Source: Wocania ichthyoenteri Th78 (lineage in GTDB: Bacteria > Bacteroidota > Bacteroidia > Flavobacteriales > Flavobacteriaceae). Taken from it: 64,000 nucleotides of DNA. Made by a program: the position numbers and the translations under genes. The stretch lies in contig NZ_KN525716.1 of NCBI RefSeq assembly GCF_000789235.1, positions 2,772,100 to 2,836,099 on the forward strand, read 5' to 3'. Of this stretch, positions 7,888 to 17,390 are shown one piece after another. Within the stretch, counting starts at the first letter, position 1. The number at the start of each line of letters is the position of its first letter. A model generated the notes under the pieces. It was not told the DNA's origin. It did not search any database and saw nothing but the letters and a program-made list of their open reading frames with translations.

Positions 7888-10800
7888 ATGATTAATAAAA
7901 TCATTGATTTTTCAATCAATAACAAATTCATCATTGGTTTGCTAACACTTACCATTGTTGGAGCAGGTATTTGGAGTATGACCCAAGTACCAATCGATGC
8001 TGTTCCAGATATTACCAACAACCAAGTACAAGTCATTACACAAGCACCAAATTTAGGAACAGAGGATATTGAGCAAATTATTACTTATCCAGTAGAGGTG
8101 GCAATGAGTAATCTGCCTAATGTTCAAGAAATTCGTTCAATTTCTCGTTTTGGCTTATCAGTTGTTACCATAGTTTTTGACGATGATATGGGAACATATC
8201 TGCCGCGTCAATTAGTCGCTGAAAAACTCAACGACATTAAAGGACAAATTCCCGAGGGATTCGGAGAACCTTCAATGGGGCCTATTTCATCTGGTCTTGG
8301 AGAAATATATCAATACACACTTAAAGTCAAAGCAGAATATAAGGACAAATATTCGGTTACTGATTTGCGCACCATGCAAGATTGGATAGTACAACGTCAA
8401 ATGGCAATGGTTGAGGGTGTTGTTGAAGTTAATGCTATTGGTGGAAAAATTAAGCAATATGAAGTCGCTGTCGACCCAAATGAGTTGCGAGCAATCGGAT
8501 TAACAATTACCGATGTCTTTGAAGCGTTGGAAAACAACAATCAAAATACAGGTGGTGCATATATCGAAAAGAACCATCAAGCCAATTTTATTCGTGGCGA
8601 AGGCTTAGTGCGTAGTTTGGATGATATTAAAAAAATTACAGTAAAAAATATAAATAATATTCCTATAACTATTGGAGACATTGCCAAAGTGCAATTTGGC
8701 TCTGCTATACGTTACGGCGCATTAACACAAGATGGCGAAGGCGAAGTTGTAGGTGGTTTGGTAATGATGCTTAAAGGGGCTAATTCAAACGATGTTATCG
8801 AGAATGTAAAAGAGCGCATGGCTCAAATAGAAAAGTCATTACCCGAAGGTGTAATTATTGAACCTTTATTAGACCGAAGTAAATTAATAGCAGAAACTAC
8901 ATCAACTGTAGCAACAAACCTTATTGAAGGCGCATTAATTGTAATATTTGTACTCATTTTTTTATTAGGAAACTGGCGAGGTGGTTTAATAGTAGCATCC
9001 ACTATCCCATTATCGTTGTTGTTTGCCTTTATATTGATGAATGTATTTGATGTGTGGGCAAACCTAATGAGCTTGGGTGCGATTGATTTTGGAATCATTG
9101 TAGATGGAGCAGTAATAATAGTTGAAAGTACTGTATTTCTCATTACATCCCGAGTACTTAAAAAGAAGAGCCTTACAGCAAAAGAAAGAGATAAGGTAGC
9201 TTCAAATGCTTCAAAAAAAATGATGAATGCTGCGTTTTTCGGTCAGCTTATTATCCTTATTGTTTTTCTTCCAATTCTGGCTTTACAAGGTATTGAAGGG
9301 AAAATGTTTAAACCAATGGCATTGACATTCATTTTCGCAATGATTGGCGCCATGGTGCTTTGTTTGACCTATGTGCCAATGATGTCTGCCTTGATTTTAA
9401 GAGCACCAAAAAACGACAAAAAATCATATGGCGATAAATTTGTGCATTGGGTAGAACGTAAATATCAACCGTTGTTAGAAAAAGCCTTAAAGAAAGGTAA
9501 ACTAATAATTGGTGTTTCTGTTGTTTTATTTGGTATTGCAGTCTTTATGTTTACGAGAATGGGAGGCGAATTTATACCACAACTTGATGAAGGAGATATT
9601 GCGTTTCACGCCATTTTAAAACCAGGTAGTTCCCTTAAAGAAACTATTGAAACGACTACAAAAATTGAACAAATTGTAAAGGCAAAGTTTCCAGAAGTTG
9701 AAAAAATTGTAAGTCGAATTGGTGTTGCTGAAATTCCAACAGACCCAATGCCAATGGATTTGGCTGATGTTTTTGTAATTCTGAAGCCAAAAAGCGAATG
9801 GACAACAGCCATTACAAAAGATGAATTGATAGAGAAGATGAAAGAAGCGGTTGAAATCGTTCCAGGTGTTAACTATGAATTTACACAACCTATCGAAATG
9901 CGCTTCAACGAATTACTAGAAGGTGTTAGAGAGGACATTGCCATAAAACTTTATGGAGAAGATATAAATGTACTGTCTCAAAAAGCAGAAGAAATATCTC
10001 AAATTATTGCAGGTACAGAAGGTATTGGAGATATGAAGGCCGAAGCCACAACAGGCTTACCACAAATGACCATTACCTACAATAGAAATAAATTAGCACA
10101 ATACGGACTGCAAATAAATACTTTAAATCAAATCGTTCAATCGGCTTTTGCAGGTGGAACAGCAGGAATTATTTTTGAAGGCGAAAAGCGATTCGATTTA
10201 GTGGTAAGGTTAAATTCTCAAAACAGAAAGGATATTTCAGATGTTCAAAATTTATATATTAATTTACCGTCTGGTACTCAAATTCCACTTCGTGAAGTTG
10301 CAGATATAAGCTACAAAGCAGGCCCAATGCAAATAAGCAGGGATAATACAAACAGAAGGACCTATGTTGGTATTAATGTAAGAGGGCGTGATGTAAAATC
10401 TTTAGTAACCGAGATTAAATCAAAGTTAGACGCTAAACTTGAATTACCAACTGGCTATTTTATTAGGTATGGTGGTGCATTTGAAAACTTAGAACGTGCA
10501 AGTAACAGATTACAAACTGTAGTTCCAATTGCGTTATTGCTCATTTTTGTACTTATTTATTTTGCTTTGAAATCGTTGCCACAAACTTTAATGATTTATA
10601 TCGCAATTCCTATGGCAACCATTGGTGGTGTAGTAGCATTGTGGTTAAGGGATATGCCCTTTAGTATTTCGGCAGGTGTAGGTTTTATTGTTTTGTTTGG
10701 CGTCGCTGTTCTTAACGGTCTGGTAATGATAAGCGGACTGAATGAGTTGAAAGAAGAAGGTGTTACCAATCTTAAAGATAGAATTATAGAAGGTACAAAA

Positions 10801-12222
10801 CGAAGAATTAGGCCAATTATGCTGACGGCTTTTACAGATGTTTTAGGGTTTTTACCTATGGCAATTTCAGCATCAGCTGGTGCAGAAGTACAAAGACCTT
10901 TAGCGACGGTTGTAATTGGTGGTTTACTAACCTCTACATTATTAACATTGTTCGTGTTGCCGATATTATATCATTGGGTAGAAAGCAAATCATTCAAGTT
11001 TAGAGCAAATAAAAAAGTAATTATCGTTACTGTAATGGTAGCTTTTATGTTTTTGTTGCCAATAACAGGAAACGCCCAAGAAGTTAATGATACGTTACCA
11101 ATTATTTCAATGAATGAAGCGGTTAAATTATCAAAAGAAAATTTTCCGCTTTTAAAACAAAAGCAATTAGAAATTAGCAAACAAGAACAGTTAAAAAGTA
11201 CAGCTTACGATTTTGGTACATCTCAAATTTTTACTGGAGGCGAGGAAATTAATAACGGAAATGGTATTTATACGACTATTGGAATTGGTCAAAGTAACAT
11301 TGATGTGTTCGGTATTTCTGCAAAAAAGCGATTGCAAGAACAACGCATTCAATTAGCTCAAAAGGCGTTTCAGCTTTCAGAATTAGATTTAGAATTGGAA
11401 GTGAAAAAGGCGTGGGCAAATGCCTTGCAGAGTAAAAGGAATTATAAATTATACAAAGAATTAGATTCTATATATACCAATTTTGAAAAAGCAGTAGCAT
11501 TAAATTATGAAGTTGAAGCTATTTCCAAGTTAGAATATTCAGCAGCTAAAAATCAAGCCTTACAGATTCAAAATAAATTTATGCAATCAAAAAGTGAATA
11601 CAATATTGCATTACAACAGTTAAACCTATGGCTGGTTTCTGATACGTTCTATACGGTTCCAAATGATTTTGAAATAACCAATGAAATTGATGTTGATACT
11701 TTTAGCATAGAAGAACATCCCTTATATGGTCTAGCACAATTACAAGTGTCAGAAGCAGAAGCAACATATAAAGCTGCCAAAGCAGATAACTTACCCAAGT
11801 TAAATCTTCAAGGTGGTTTACAAAATGTAAATGGAAATTCAGGTTTTTATACGTATCAAGCAGGTGTTTCTATTCCTTTTTTGTCTGGTACAAATAAAGC
11901 AAAAGTTGAAACTGCAAAAATAGATAAGGAAATTGCCGAAACGAACATTCAGTTTAAAAAACAAGAAGTACAATCCAAGTTTCTACAATCAAAAGAGAAT
12001 TATCAAAAATGGAAGACCTCTTGGCTTTTCTATAAAAATGAGGTTTTACCACTTGTAAAAGAACAAAAAGTGGGTGCTTTATTTGCCTATAGAGAAGGCG
12101 AGGTAGATTATACAGGATTTACACAACTCATAAAAGAAGCTATCCAATCTGAATTACAAGCTCAAGAAGCATTAATAAATTATTTAGAAAGTACATTTCA
12201 ACTACAATATTTTAATAAATAA
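7888..12222 (+). CDS. CusA/CzcA heavy-metal RND pump fused to a TolC-type outer-membrane factor
   Basis: 1,444 residues. About 1-1035 is a complete HME-RND pump: the N-terminal helix and PIDAVPDITNNQVQV, two periplasmic loops and the TM4 signature GAIDFGIIVDGAVIIVES, whose acidic residue belongs to the proton relay. The TM4 form with a single acidic residue suits monovalent Cu+/Ag+ or related pumps, but substrate prediction is uncertain. From about 1065 to 1444 there is a TolC/CusC-like outer-membrane factor with long heptad helices. Between them lies an unexpected signal-peptide-like segment ending ITGNAQE (Ala1063-Gln1064-Glu1065). The adaptor gene starts 4 bp after the stop. This is a known architecture in Bacteroidetes. 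Confidence 0.92.
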   Translation: MINKIIDFSINNKFIIGLLTLTIVGAGIWSMTQVPIDAVPDITNNQVQVITQAPNLGTEDIEQIITYPVEVAMSNLPNVQEIRSISRFGLSVVTIVFDDDMGTYLPRQLVAEKLNDIKGQIPEGFGEPSMGPISSGLGEIYQYTLKVKAEYKDKYSVTDLRTMQDWIVQRQMAMVEGVVEVNAIGGKIKQYEVAVDPNELRAIGLTITDVFEALENNNQNTGGAYIEKNHQANFIRGEGLVRSLDDIKKITVKNINNIPITIGDIAKVQFGSAIRYGALTQDGEGEVVGGLVMMLKGANSNDVIENVKERMAQIEKSLPEGVIIEPLLDRSKLIAETTSTVATNLIEGALIVIFVLIFLLGNWRGGLIVASTIPLSLLFAFILMNVFDVWANLMSLGAIDFGIIVDGAVIIVESTVFLITSRVLKKKSLTAKERDKVASNASKKMMNAAFFGQLIILIVFLPILALQGIEGKMFKPMALTFIFAMIGAMVLCLTYVPMMSALILRAPKNDKKSYGDKFVHWVERKYQPLLEKALKKGKLIIGVSVVLFGIAVFMFTRMGGEFIPQLDEGDIAFHAILKPGSSLKETIETTTKIEQIVKAKFPEVEKIVSRIGVAEIPTDPMPMDLADVFVILKPKSEWTTAITKDELIEKMKEAVEIVPGVNYEFTQPIEMRFNELLEGVREDIAIKLYGEDINVLSQKAEEISQIIAGTEGIGDMKAEATTGLPQMTITYNRNKLAQYGLQINTLNQIVQSAFAGGTAGIIFEGEKRFDLVVRLNSQNRKDISDVQNLYINLPSGTQIPLREVADISYKAGPMQISRDNTNRRTYVGINVRGRDVKSLVTEIKSKLDAKLELPTGYFIRYGGAFENLERASNRLQTVVPIALLLIFVLIYFALKSLPQTLMIYIAIPMATIGGVVALWLRDMPFSISAGVGFIVLFGVAVLNGLVMISGLNELKEEGVTNLKDRIIEGTKRRIRPIMLTAFTDVLGFLPMAISASAGAEVQRPLATVVIGGLLTSTLLTLFVLPILYHWVESKSFKFRANKKVIIVTVMVAFMFLLPITGNAQEVNDTLPIISMNEAVKLSKENFPLLKQKQLEISKQEQLKSTAYDFGTSQIFTGGEEINNGNGIYTTIGIGQSNIDVFGISAKKRLQEQRIQLAQKAFQLSELDLELEVKKAWANALQSKRNYKLYKELDSIYTNFEKAVALNYEVEAISKLEYSAAKNQALQIQNKFMQSKSEYNIALQQLNLWLVSDTFYTVPNDFEITNEIDVDTFSIEEHPLYGLAQLQVSEAEATYKAAKADNLPKLNLQGGLQNVNGNSGFYTYQAGVSIPFLSGTNKAKVETAKIDKEIAETNIQFKKQEVQSKFLQSKENYQKWKTSWLFYKNEVLPLVKEQKVGALFAYREGEVDYTGFTQLIKEAIQSELQAQEALINYLESTFQLQYFNK

Positions 12223-12226
12223 GAAA

Positions 12227-13432
12227 ATGAAAAACACACGATATATAATCTTAACATTACTTGCAGTTTCACTTTTAGTTGTTGCATGTGGAAATAAAGA
12301 AAGTCATAAAGAAGGCGATGGTCATGAACACAATGAAGATGCAAAGCCAGAAGCTGAAGAAGCCCATAGTGATGAAGAAGAAGTGATGCTTTCACAGCAA
12401 CAGTTTGACGCCTTAAAAATGAAAACTGACACCTTGGTATTGCGCAATATGAGCGGTTATGTAGAAGCGAATGGCACATTGGAAGTGCCACCACAAAACG
12501 AAGCTGCAATAACTTCTGTAGTTGGTGCTAATGTGGTATCTATAAAAGTTATTGAAGGCGATAAAGTTAAAAAAGGTCAAGTGGTTGCATATCTATCACA
12601 TCCTAATATTATAAAAATGCAGACTGATTATTTGAATGCTTTTAGCAACAGTAATTTTTTAAAGAAGAACTACGAGCGTCAACAAAAATTAAATGATGCA
12701 GGAGTTGGCTCTGGTGCAAATTTTCAAAAAGCCGAAGCAGAATATGATGCCTCTAAAGCGATGGTAAACGGATTGGAAGCCCAATTGAGACTATTAAACA
12801 TAAACACGTCATCAATACGAAATGGAACAATTGCTCAAAGTATATCATTAATAAGCCCAATAGAAGGCTTTGTCCAAAAAGTTGAAGTTAAAACAGGACA
12901 ATATGTTGAGCCACAAACCGAACTTTTTGAAATTGTAAACACGCATCACGTTCACGCAGATTTAATGGTGTTCGAAAAAGACGTTTATAAAGTAAAGAAA
13001 GGTCAAAAAGTGATTTTCAATTTACAGTCCAATACAGAAGAAGATCTTACAGCTGAAATCTATTCGGTAAGTAAGACTTTTGAAGATAATCCTAAAGCAC
13101 TTCACGTACACGCTGAAATTGAAAACAAAAAAGGGAATCTAATTCCAGGGATGTATATAAGAGGTAAAATTCAAGTTGAGAATACAGAAACTAAGGCATT
13201 ACCAGAAAGTGCTATTATAAAAGAGGGCGATAGGTTTTATGTTTTTTCAGTAGAAAGAGAAAATGAAGATTGGAGTTTTAAACCTATTGAAGTGCTTTTA
13301 GGGGCAAAAGATGGCGATTGGATTGCTGTTCAATTTACTGAAGAGCAAGATAAAACCATGAAATTTGCTTATAATAATGCATATTATTTAATTGCTGAAA
13401 TGAAAAAGGGCGAAGCAGAACACGAACATTAA
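12227..13432 (+). CDS. RND efflux periplasmic adaptor lipoprotein (CzcB/CusB type)
   Basis: 401 residues. The signal ends in lipobox VVACG, giving a lipid-anchored protein, followed by a His/Glu-rich stretch (HKEGDGHEHNEDAKPEAEE). Then come the membrane-fusion core: biotinyl-lipoyl-like half motifs around EAAITSVVGANVVSIKV, a helical hairpin (about 120-185) and beta-barrel domains. The C-terminus ends GEAEHEH, another likely metal ligand. It bridges the CusA-type pump to the channel. The start is 4 bp after the pump gene and the stop 2 bp before the Fur-family gene, a tight operon. Confidence 0.9.
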   Translation: MKNTRYIILTLLAVSLLVVACGNKESHKEGDGHEHNEDAKPEAEEAHSDEEEVMLSQQQFDALKMKTDTLVLRNMSGYVEANGTLEVPPQNEAAITSVVGANVVSIKVIEGDKVKKGQVVAYLSHPNIIKMQTDYLNAFSNSNFLKKNYERQQKLNDAGVGSGANFQKAEAEYDASKAMVNGLEAQLRLLNINTSSIRNGTIAQSISLISPIEGFVQKVEVKTGQYVEPQTELFEIVNTHHVHADLMVFEKDVYKVKKGQKVIFNLQSNTEEDLTAEIYSVSKTFEDNPKALHVHAEIENKKGNLIPGMYIRGKIQVENTETKALPESAIIKEGDRFYVFSVERENEDWSFKPIEVLLGAKDGDWIAVQFTEEQDKTMKFAYNNAYYLIAEMKKGEAEHEH

Positions 13433-13434
13433 TT

Positions 13435-13848
13435 ATGGAAACAATAGAACAAGTATTAGAGTCGAGAAGCATTCGTGTTACAGCAATGCGTATGTTAATT
13501 TATAAGTTTCTTGCAGAAAAAGAGGTAGCTGTTACTTTAAGTGACATAGAAAATGCGTTTGTAAAAGCAGATAGAACTACATTATACAGAACTATAAAAA
13601 CTTTTGAGGAAAAAGCGATTGTGCATCAAATAGATGATGGTACTGGGATTACAAAATATGCGTTATGTGAACAAGGTTGTAATTGCGATATAAAAACTGA
13701 TTTGCATTTACACTTTCATTGTAATAATTGTAATGAAACCATTTGCTTAACAGACCATAAAATACCTCAAATAAAAGTACCTGATGGTTTTGTTTCAGAA
13801 AATGTAAACTTGGTTGTAAAAGGTATATGTGATAAGTGTAGTGGATAA
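13435..13848 (+). CDS. Fur-family metal-responsive repressor
   Basis: 137 residues, the usual Fur length. An N-terminal winged helix (about 5-80) contains the recognition segment RTTLYRTIKTFEEKAIV. The C-terminal part has the metal/dimerisation motif HLHFHCNNCNETICL and a second Cys pair, CDKC, near the end, typical of a structural Zn site. It closes the RND operon, with its ATG 2 bp after the adaptor stop. Candidate binding sites lie upstream of the operon (7437-7454) and just downstream of this gene (13852-13869). Which metal it senses (Zn, Fe or another) cannot be told; its place in a metal efflux operon suggests a Zur-like or specialised sensor. Confidence 0.88.
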   Translation: METIEQVLESRSIRVTAMRMLIYKFLAEKEVAVTLSDIENAFVKADRTTLYRTIKTFEEKAIVHQIDDGTGITKYALCEQGCNCDIKTDLHLHFHCNNCNETICLTDHKIPQIKVPDGFVSENVNLVVKGICDKCSG

Positions 13849-13851
13849 TAA

Positions 13852-13888
13852 TTGCACTTCCATTGCATTGGTTTTTATAGCATTTTTG
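13852..13888 (+). promoter_or_regulatory. Second copy of the putative Fur-family operator with a -7-like box
   Basis: TTGCACTTCCATTGCATT at 13852-13869 matches the upstream motif at 7437-7454 in 15 of 18 positions, and CATTTTTG (13881-13888) resembles TANNTTTG at almost the same spacing (11 versus 10 bases). It precedes the methyltransferase-like gene at 13915, suggesting that gene and perhaps the merTP-zntA genes are co-regulated with the pump operon. Confidence 0.5.
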
Positions 13889-13914
13889 TATCACCATAAT
13901 TAATATAGGAATCA

Positions 13915-14499
13915 ATGCTTTTATTCATTTTCTTTATAATTTACTTTCTATTTGTATTTGTAATCAGGTCAATTTTATTAAAAAATAAAACAGGCATTAA
14001 TCCATTGACCTTTAATAAAACTGATGATGCTCACGGTTTTAATGGAAAGGTATTTACCGTAATAACTTTTATGGAATTAGTTGTTGTTGGAATCTACGCT
14101 TTTAAGATTGAATGGTATAAATATTTACTTCCTTTTTGGTATATAGAAAATGAAATTTTATCCATAATTGGTTGGGGATTTTTAATTATTTCTCTAATCA
14201 TAGTTTGGATTGCTCAATCACATATGGCTAATTCGTGGAGAATTGGAATTGATGAAAAGAATAAGACGAAACTTGTAACTAAAGGATTATTTTCATTTTC
14301 CCGTAACCCAATCTTTCTCGGAATTATGATTGCGAATATGGGATTGTTTTTGGTCATTCCAAATGCTTTTACACTATTGATAATTTCATTATCAACTATA
14401 AGTATAAATACGCAAATTAGATTAGAAGAAGCATTTTTAGAACGAGAGTTTGGTAATGATTATTTAGCGTATGTAAATAAAGTAAGGCGTTGGATATAA
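13915..14499 (+). CDS. Isoprenylcysteine carboxyl methyltransferase/PEMT-like membrane protein
   Basis: 194 residues with five or so hydrophobic segments. The C-terminal half carries the family pattern TKGLFSFSRNPIFLGIMIANMG (positions about 122-143), where the RNPxxxG element lies by the S-adenosylmethionine site, and an acidic RLEEAFLEREFGNDYLAY. Bacterial members methylate unknown lipids or proteins. Similar genes are frequently seen near metal-resistance loci, with no proven role. It starts 66 bp after the Fur-family gene with an operator-like site between, and ends 22 bp before merTP. Confidence 0.8.
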   Translation: MLLFIFFIIYFLFVFVIRSILLKNKTGINPLTFNKTDDAHGFNGKVFTVITFMELVVVGIYAFKIEWYKYLLPFWYIENEILSIIGWGFLIISLIIVWIAQSHMANSWRIGIDEKNKTKLVTKGLFSFSRNPIFLGIMIANMGLFLVIPNAFTLLIISLSTISINTQIRLEEAFLEREFGNDYLAYVNKVRRWI

Positions 14500-14521
14500 A
14501 TATTAAATAATTAAAGTAATT

Positions 14522-15115
14522 ATGAAAAACAAATTAGTCATCACTAGTTTACTAACGGCAATTACGGCTTCATTGTGTTGTATCACACCTGTTTTGGCTT
14601 TAATTGCAGGAACAAGTGGTGTAGCTTCAACTTTTTCTTGGATAGAACCATTTAGACCTTATTTAATAGGACTTACAATATTAGTACTTGTCTTTGCTTG
14701 GTATCAAAAACTGAAACCAGAAAAAGAAATCGATTGTGAATGTGAAACAGATGAAAAACCAAAATTTATTCAATCAAAAACCTTTCTAGGGATTATTACA
14801 GTATTCGCAATTATAATGTTGGCGTTTCCATATTACTCAAGTATTTTTTATCCAAACACAGAAAAGCAAGTCATAGTAGTTGATAAATCAAACATCAAAA
14901 TAACAGAATATAAAATAGATGGAATGACCTGTGCGAGTTGCGAAGAACACGTAAATCATGAAGTAAATAAACTCAACGGAATTATTAACTCAAATACTTC
15001 ATACAAAAAGGGTAATGCAATTATTGAATTTGACAAAACTAAAACCAATAAGAGGGAAATTGAGAAAGCAATAATTTCAACTGGTTACAAAATAACTGAC
15101 AAAATAGAAAACTAA
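14522..15115 (+). CDS. Mercuric transport fusion protein (MerTP-like)
   Basis: 197 residues. The N-terminal MerT-like half has three membrane segments with the vicinal Cys pair SLCCITP (about residues 19-20) used to take Hg(II) across the inner membrane, and a cytoplasmic loop with CECE. The C-terminal half (about 120-197) is an HMA domain with GMTCASC, equivalent to MerP. Such fusions are common in Bacteroidetes. The stop codon overlaps the next start by one base. No mercuric reductase is visible nearby, so it may deliver another soft metal or feed the adjacent ATPase; specificity for Hg is by family only. Confidence 0.83.
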   Translation: MKNKLVITSLLTAITASLCCITPVLALIAGTSGVASTFSWIEPFRPYLIGLTILVLVFAWYQKLKPEKEIDCECETDEKPKFIQSKTFLGIITVFAIIMLAFPYYSSIFYPNTEKQVIVVDKSNIKITEYKIDGMTCASCEEHVNHEVNKLNGIINSNTSYKKGNAIIEFDKTKTNKREIEKAIISTGYKITDKIEN

Positions 15116-15321
15116 TGAAAATTATATTAAAATCAGTAATCACTTGCCCAAACTGTGGTCATAAAAAAGAAGAAGATATGCCAACAAATGCTTGTCAATT
15201 CTTCTATGAATGTGATAATTGCAAAACGGTAATGAAACCAAAAGAAGGAGATTGTTGTGTGTATTGCTCTTATGGTACAGTTCCTTGTCCACCAATTCAA
15301 CAAAACAAAAGTTGTTGCTAA
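15115..15321 (+). CDS. GDCCVxC-domain small Cys-rich protein
   Basis: 68 residues with eleven cysteines: CPNC near the start, CDNC in the middle, the defining GDCCVYC motif and a terminal SCC. The layout suggests two zinc-ribbon-like metal sites. The family (GDCCVxC domain) is repeatedly found with mercury or cadmium resistance genes. Its start shares a base with the merTP stop (TAATG overlap), indicating coupled translation. A cytosolic metal-relay role between importer and ATPase is an inference. Confidence 0.8.
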   Translation: MKIILKSVITCPNCGHKKEEDMPTNACQFFYECDNCKTVMKPKEGDCCVYCSYGTVPCPPIQQNKSCC

Positions 15322-15332
15322 AACAAAACTTG

Positions 15333-17294
15333 ATGAAAAAAAAGAAAGTTAATCTAAGAGATTTAAAGCCAGGTTCTGATGGACAACATAGTAACGATGA
15401 TGGTCATAACCATAGCAGTCCTAAAAAAGTTTCAAATATTGAAACCTATTTACCAGCTATTTTCAGTTTCGTAATGTTGATAGTTGGAATTACTGTTGAT
15501 TATTTTGAAGTATTTCCACATTTTTCTGGTTGGATTCGTATTCTTTGGTATGTTATAGCTTATATTCCAGTTGGATTTCCTGTTATAAAGGAAGGCTGGA
15601 AAAGCATTAAAAGTGGCGATTTTTTTACCGAGTTCCTTTTAATGTCTATTGCTACCATAGGAGCATTCATTATTGGCGAATATCCCGAAGGTGTGGCAGT
15701 AATGCTTTTTTATGCGGTTGGAGAATTATTTCAGAGTGCAGCAGTCAATCGAGCAAAAAGTAATATTAAAGCATTGCTCGATGTACGCCCTAATGAAGCT
15801 TTAGTTTATCGGAATAATGATTACATTTCTGTAAGTCCAGAGACGGTTGAAATTGGAGAAAAAGTTCAAGTACGCGTGGGAGAAAAAGTTCCCTTGGATG
15901 GTATTCTACTTTCCGAAAAAGGTTCATTTAACACAGCGGCTTTGACTGGCGAAAGCAAACCTGATACGATTGCAAAAGACGAAAAAGTATTTGCAGGGAG
16001 TATTAATATGGATGGTGTTATAGAAATCGAAACCACAAAAGAGTTTAAGGATAGTTCCATTGCTCGAATTCTCGATATGGTACAGAATGCCACAGCGCGA
16101 AAATCAAAAACAGAATTATTCATCAGACAATTTGCTCGAATTTACACACCCATTGTTGTTTTCTTGGCTATAGGTGTTACTTTCATTCCTTACCTTTTTG
16201 TAGATGATTATGTGTTTAGAGATTGGTTGTATCGTGCCTTAATATTTTTGGTTATATCCTGTCCTTGTGCTCTGGTTATATCCATTCCATTGGGTTATTT
16301 CGGTGGTTTGGGAGCAGCTTCAAAAAATGGAATTTTGTTCAAAGGAGCTTCGTTTTTAGATGCAATGACCAAAATTAACACGTTGGTAATGGATAAAACT
16401 GGAACTGTTACCAAAGGCGTTTTTAAAATCAAAGAAGTAAAGGCTATTGGTTGGGAAGAATCTGATTTTATGAAGTACTTAATGGCTATAGAAGAACAAT
16501 CCACACATCCTATCGCAAAGGCCATAATGGAGTATAAGGAAGACGGAGAAGATTTTGAAGCTAAAGACGTTTCTGAAATCGCAGGTAAAGGTTTAAAAGG
16601 GATTGTAAATGGTAAAACAATTTTAGTTGGAAACAAAGCCTTAATGCTTGCCAATAATATAGATGTTCCAACTGAAACTGATTCTATTGTAGAATCCATA
16701 GTATTAGTAGCAATAGATAATAAGTTCGCTGGTTATGTTGTGATAGCAGACGAATTAAAAGAGGATGCAAAAGAAACAATTACAATATTGCACAAAGTAG
16801 GTATTAAAAACATTATGATGCTCTCTGGCGATAAAGATTCCATCACTCAACAAGTAGCAAGAGAATTAGGAATTGAAAATGCCAAAGGAGGTTTGCTACC
16901 AGAAGATAAATTAAATGAAGTTGAAATTTTAAAACAGAACCCTAATAATAAGATTGCTTTTATTGGAGATGGGATTAATGACGCACCAGTTTTAGCAGCA
17001 AGCGATGTAGGAATCGCAATGGGCGGATTAGGTAGTGATGTAGCGATTGAAACAGCAGATGTTATTATTCAAACTGACCAACCTTCAAAAGTAGTCAGAG
17101 CAATTAAAATAGGTCGTTCCACCCGAAAAATAGTTTGGCAAAACATTGGTTTAGCATTTGGAGTAAAAGTAATAGTTCTGATTTTGGGCGCAGGTGGTTT
17201 GGCGACAATGTGGGAAGCGGTATTTGCTGATGTAGGTGTAGCTTTATTAGCCATTTTGAATGCTGTGAGGTTGCAGAAGATGCAATGGAAATAA
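15333..17294 (+). CDS. Zn/Cd/Pb-type P1B ATPase lacking an N-terminal HMA domain
   Basis: 653 residues from the ATG at 15333. An upstream in-frame ATG at 15219 would run through the preceding Cys-rich gene and adds a sequence unlike the family, so it was rejected. The N-terminus has a His-rich patch (DGQHSNDDGHNHSS) in place of an HMA domain. Core motifs: CPC (310-312), DKTGT (Asp354), STHP and GDGINDAPVLAASDVGIAMG. The membrane and C-terminal sequences, including GGLGSDVAIETADVIIQTD, resemble ZntA/CadA exporters of Zn, Cd and Pb. It lies 11 bp after the GDCCVxC gene in one operon and is followed by a terminator. Confidence 0.88.
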   Translation: MKKKKVNLRDLKPGSDGQHSNDDGHNHSSPKKVSNIETYLPAIFSFVMLIVGITVDYFEVFPHFSGWIRILWYVIAYIPVGFPVIKEGWKSIKSGDFFTEFLLMSIATIGAFIIGEYPEGVAVMLFYAVGELFQSAAVNRAKSNIKALLDVRPNEALVYRNNDYISVSPETVEIGEKVQVRVGEKVPLDGILLSEKGSFNTAALTGESKPDTIAKDEKVFAGSINMDGVIEIETTKEFKDSSIARILDMVQNATARKSKTELFIRQFARIYTPIVVFLAIGVTFIPYLFVDDYVFRDWLYRALIFLVISCPCALVISIPLGYFGGLGAASKNGILFKGASFLDAMTKINTLVMDKTGTVTKGVFKIKEVKAIGWEESDFMKYLMAIEEQSTHPIAKAIMEYKEDGEDFEAKDVSEIAGKGLKGIVNGKTILVGNKALMLANNIDVPTETDSIVESIVLVAIDNKFAGYVVIADELKEDAKETITILHKVGIKNIMMLSGDKDSITQQVARELGIENAKGGLLPEDKLNEVEILKQNPNNKIAFIGDGINDAPVLAASDVGIAMGGLGSDVAIETADVIIQTDQPSKVVRAIKIGRSTRKIVWQNIGLAFGVKVIVLILGAGGLATMWEAVFADVGVALLAILNAVRLQKMQWK

Positions 17295-17335
17295 TAAAAT
17301 TAATAAATAGAATATAATTTTATATATTTAATTCT

Positions 17336-17357
17336 AACCCCTGCTTTTGCAGGGGTT
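17336..17357 (+). terminator. Rho-independent terminator after the metal block
   Basis: Arms AACCCCTGC (17336-17344) and GCAGGGGTT (17349-17357) form a perfect 9-bp stem with a TTTT loop, followed by ATTTAGTTT. It lies 41 bp after the ATPase stop codon. Confidence 0.85.
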
Positions 17358-17390
17358 ATTTAGTTTGAATAATACTGAAATAAGCTCACT

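Noticed and set aside
15219-15332. Longer start for the Zn/Cd ATPase at 15219
   Set aside because: The extension runs out of frame through the GDCCVxC gene and gives an atypical N-terminus; ATG 15333 lies 11 bp after that gene and opens a normal His-rich start.
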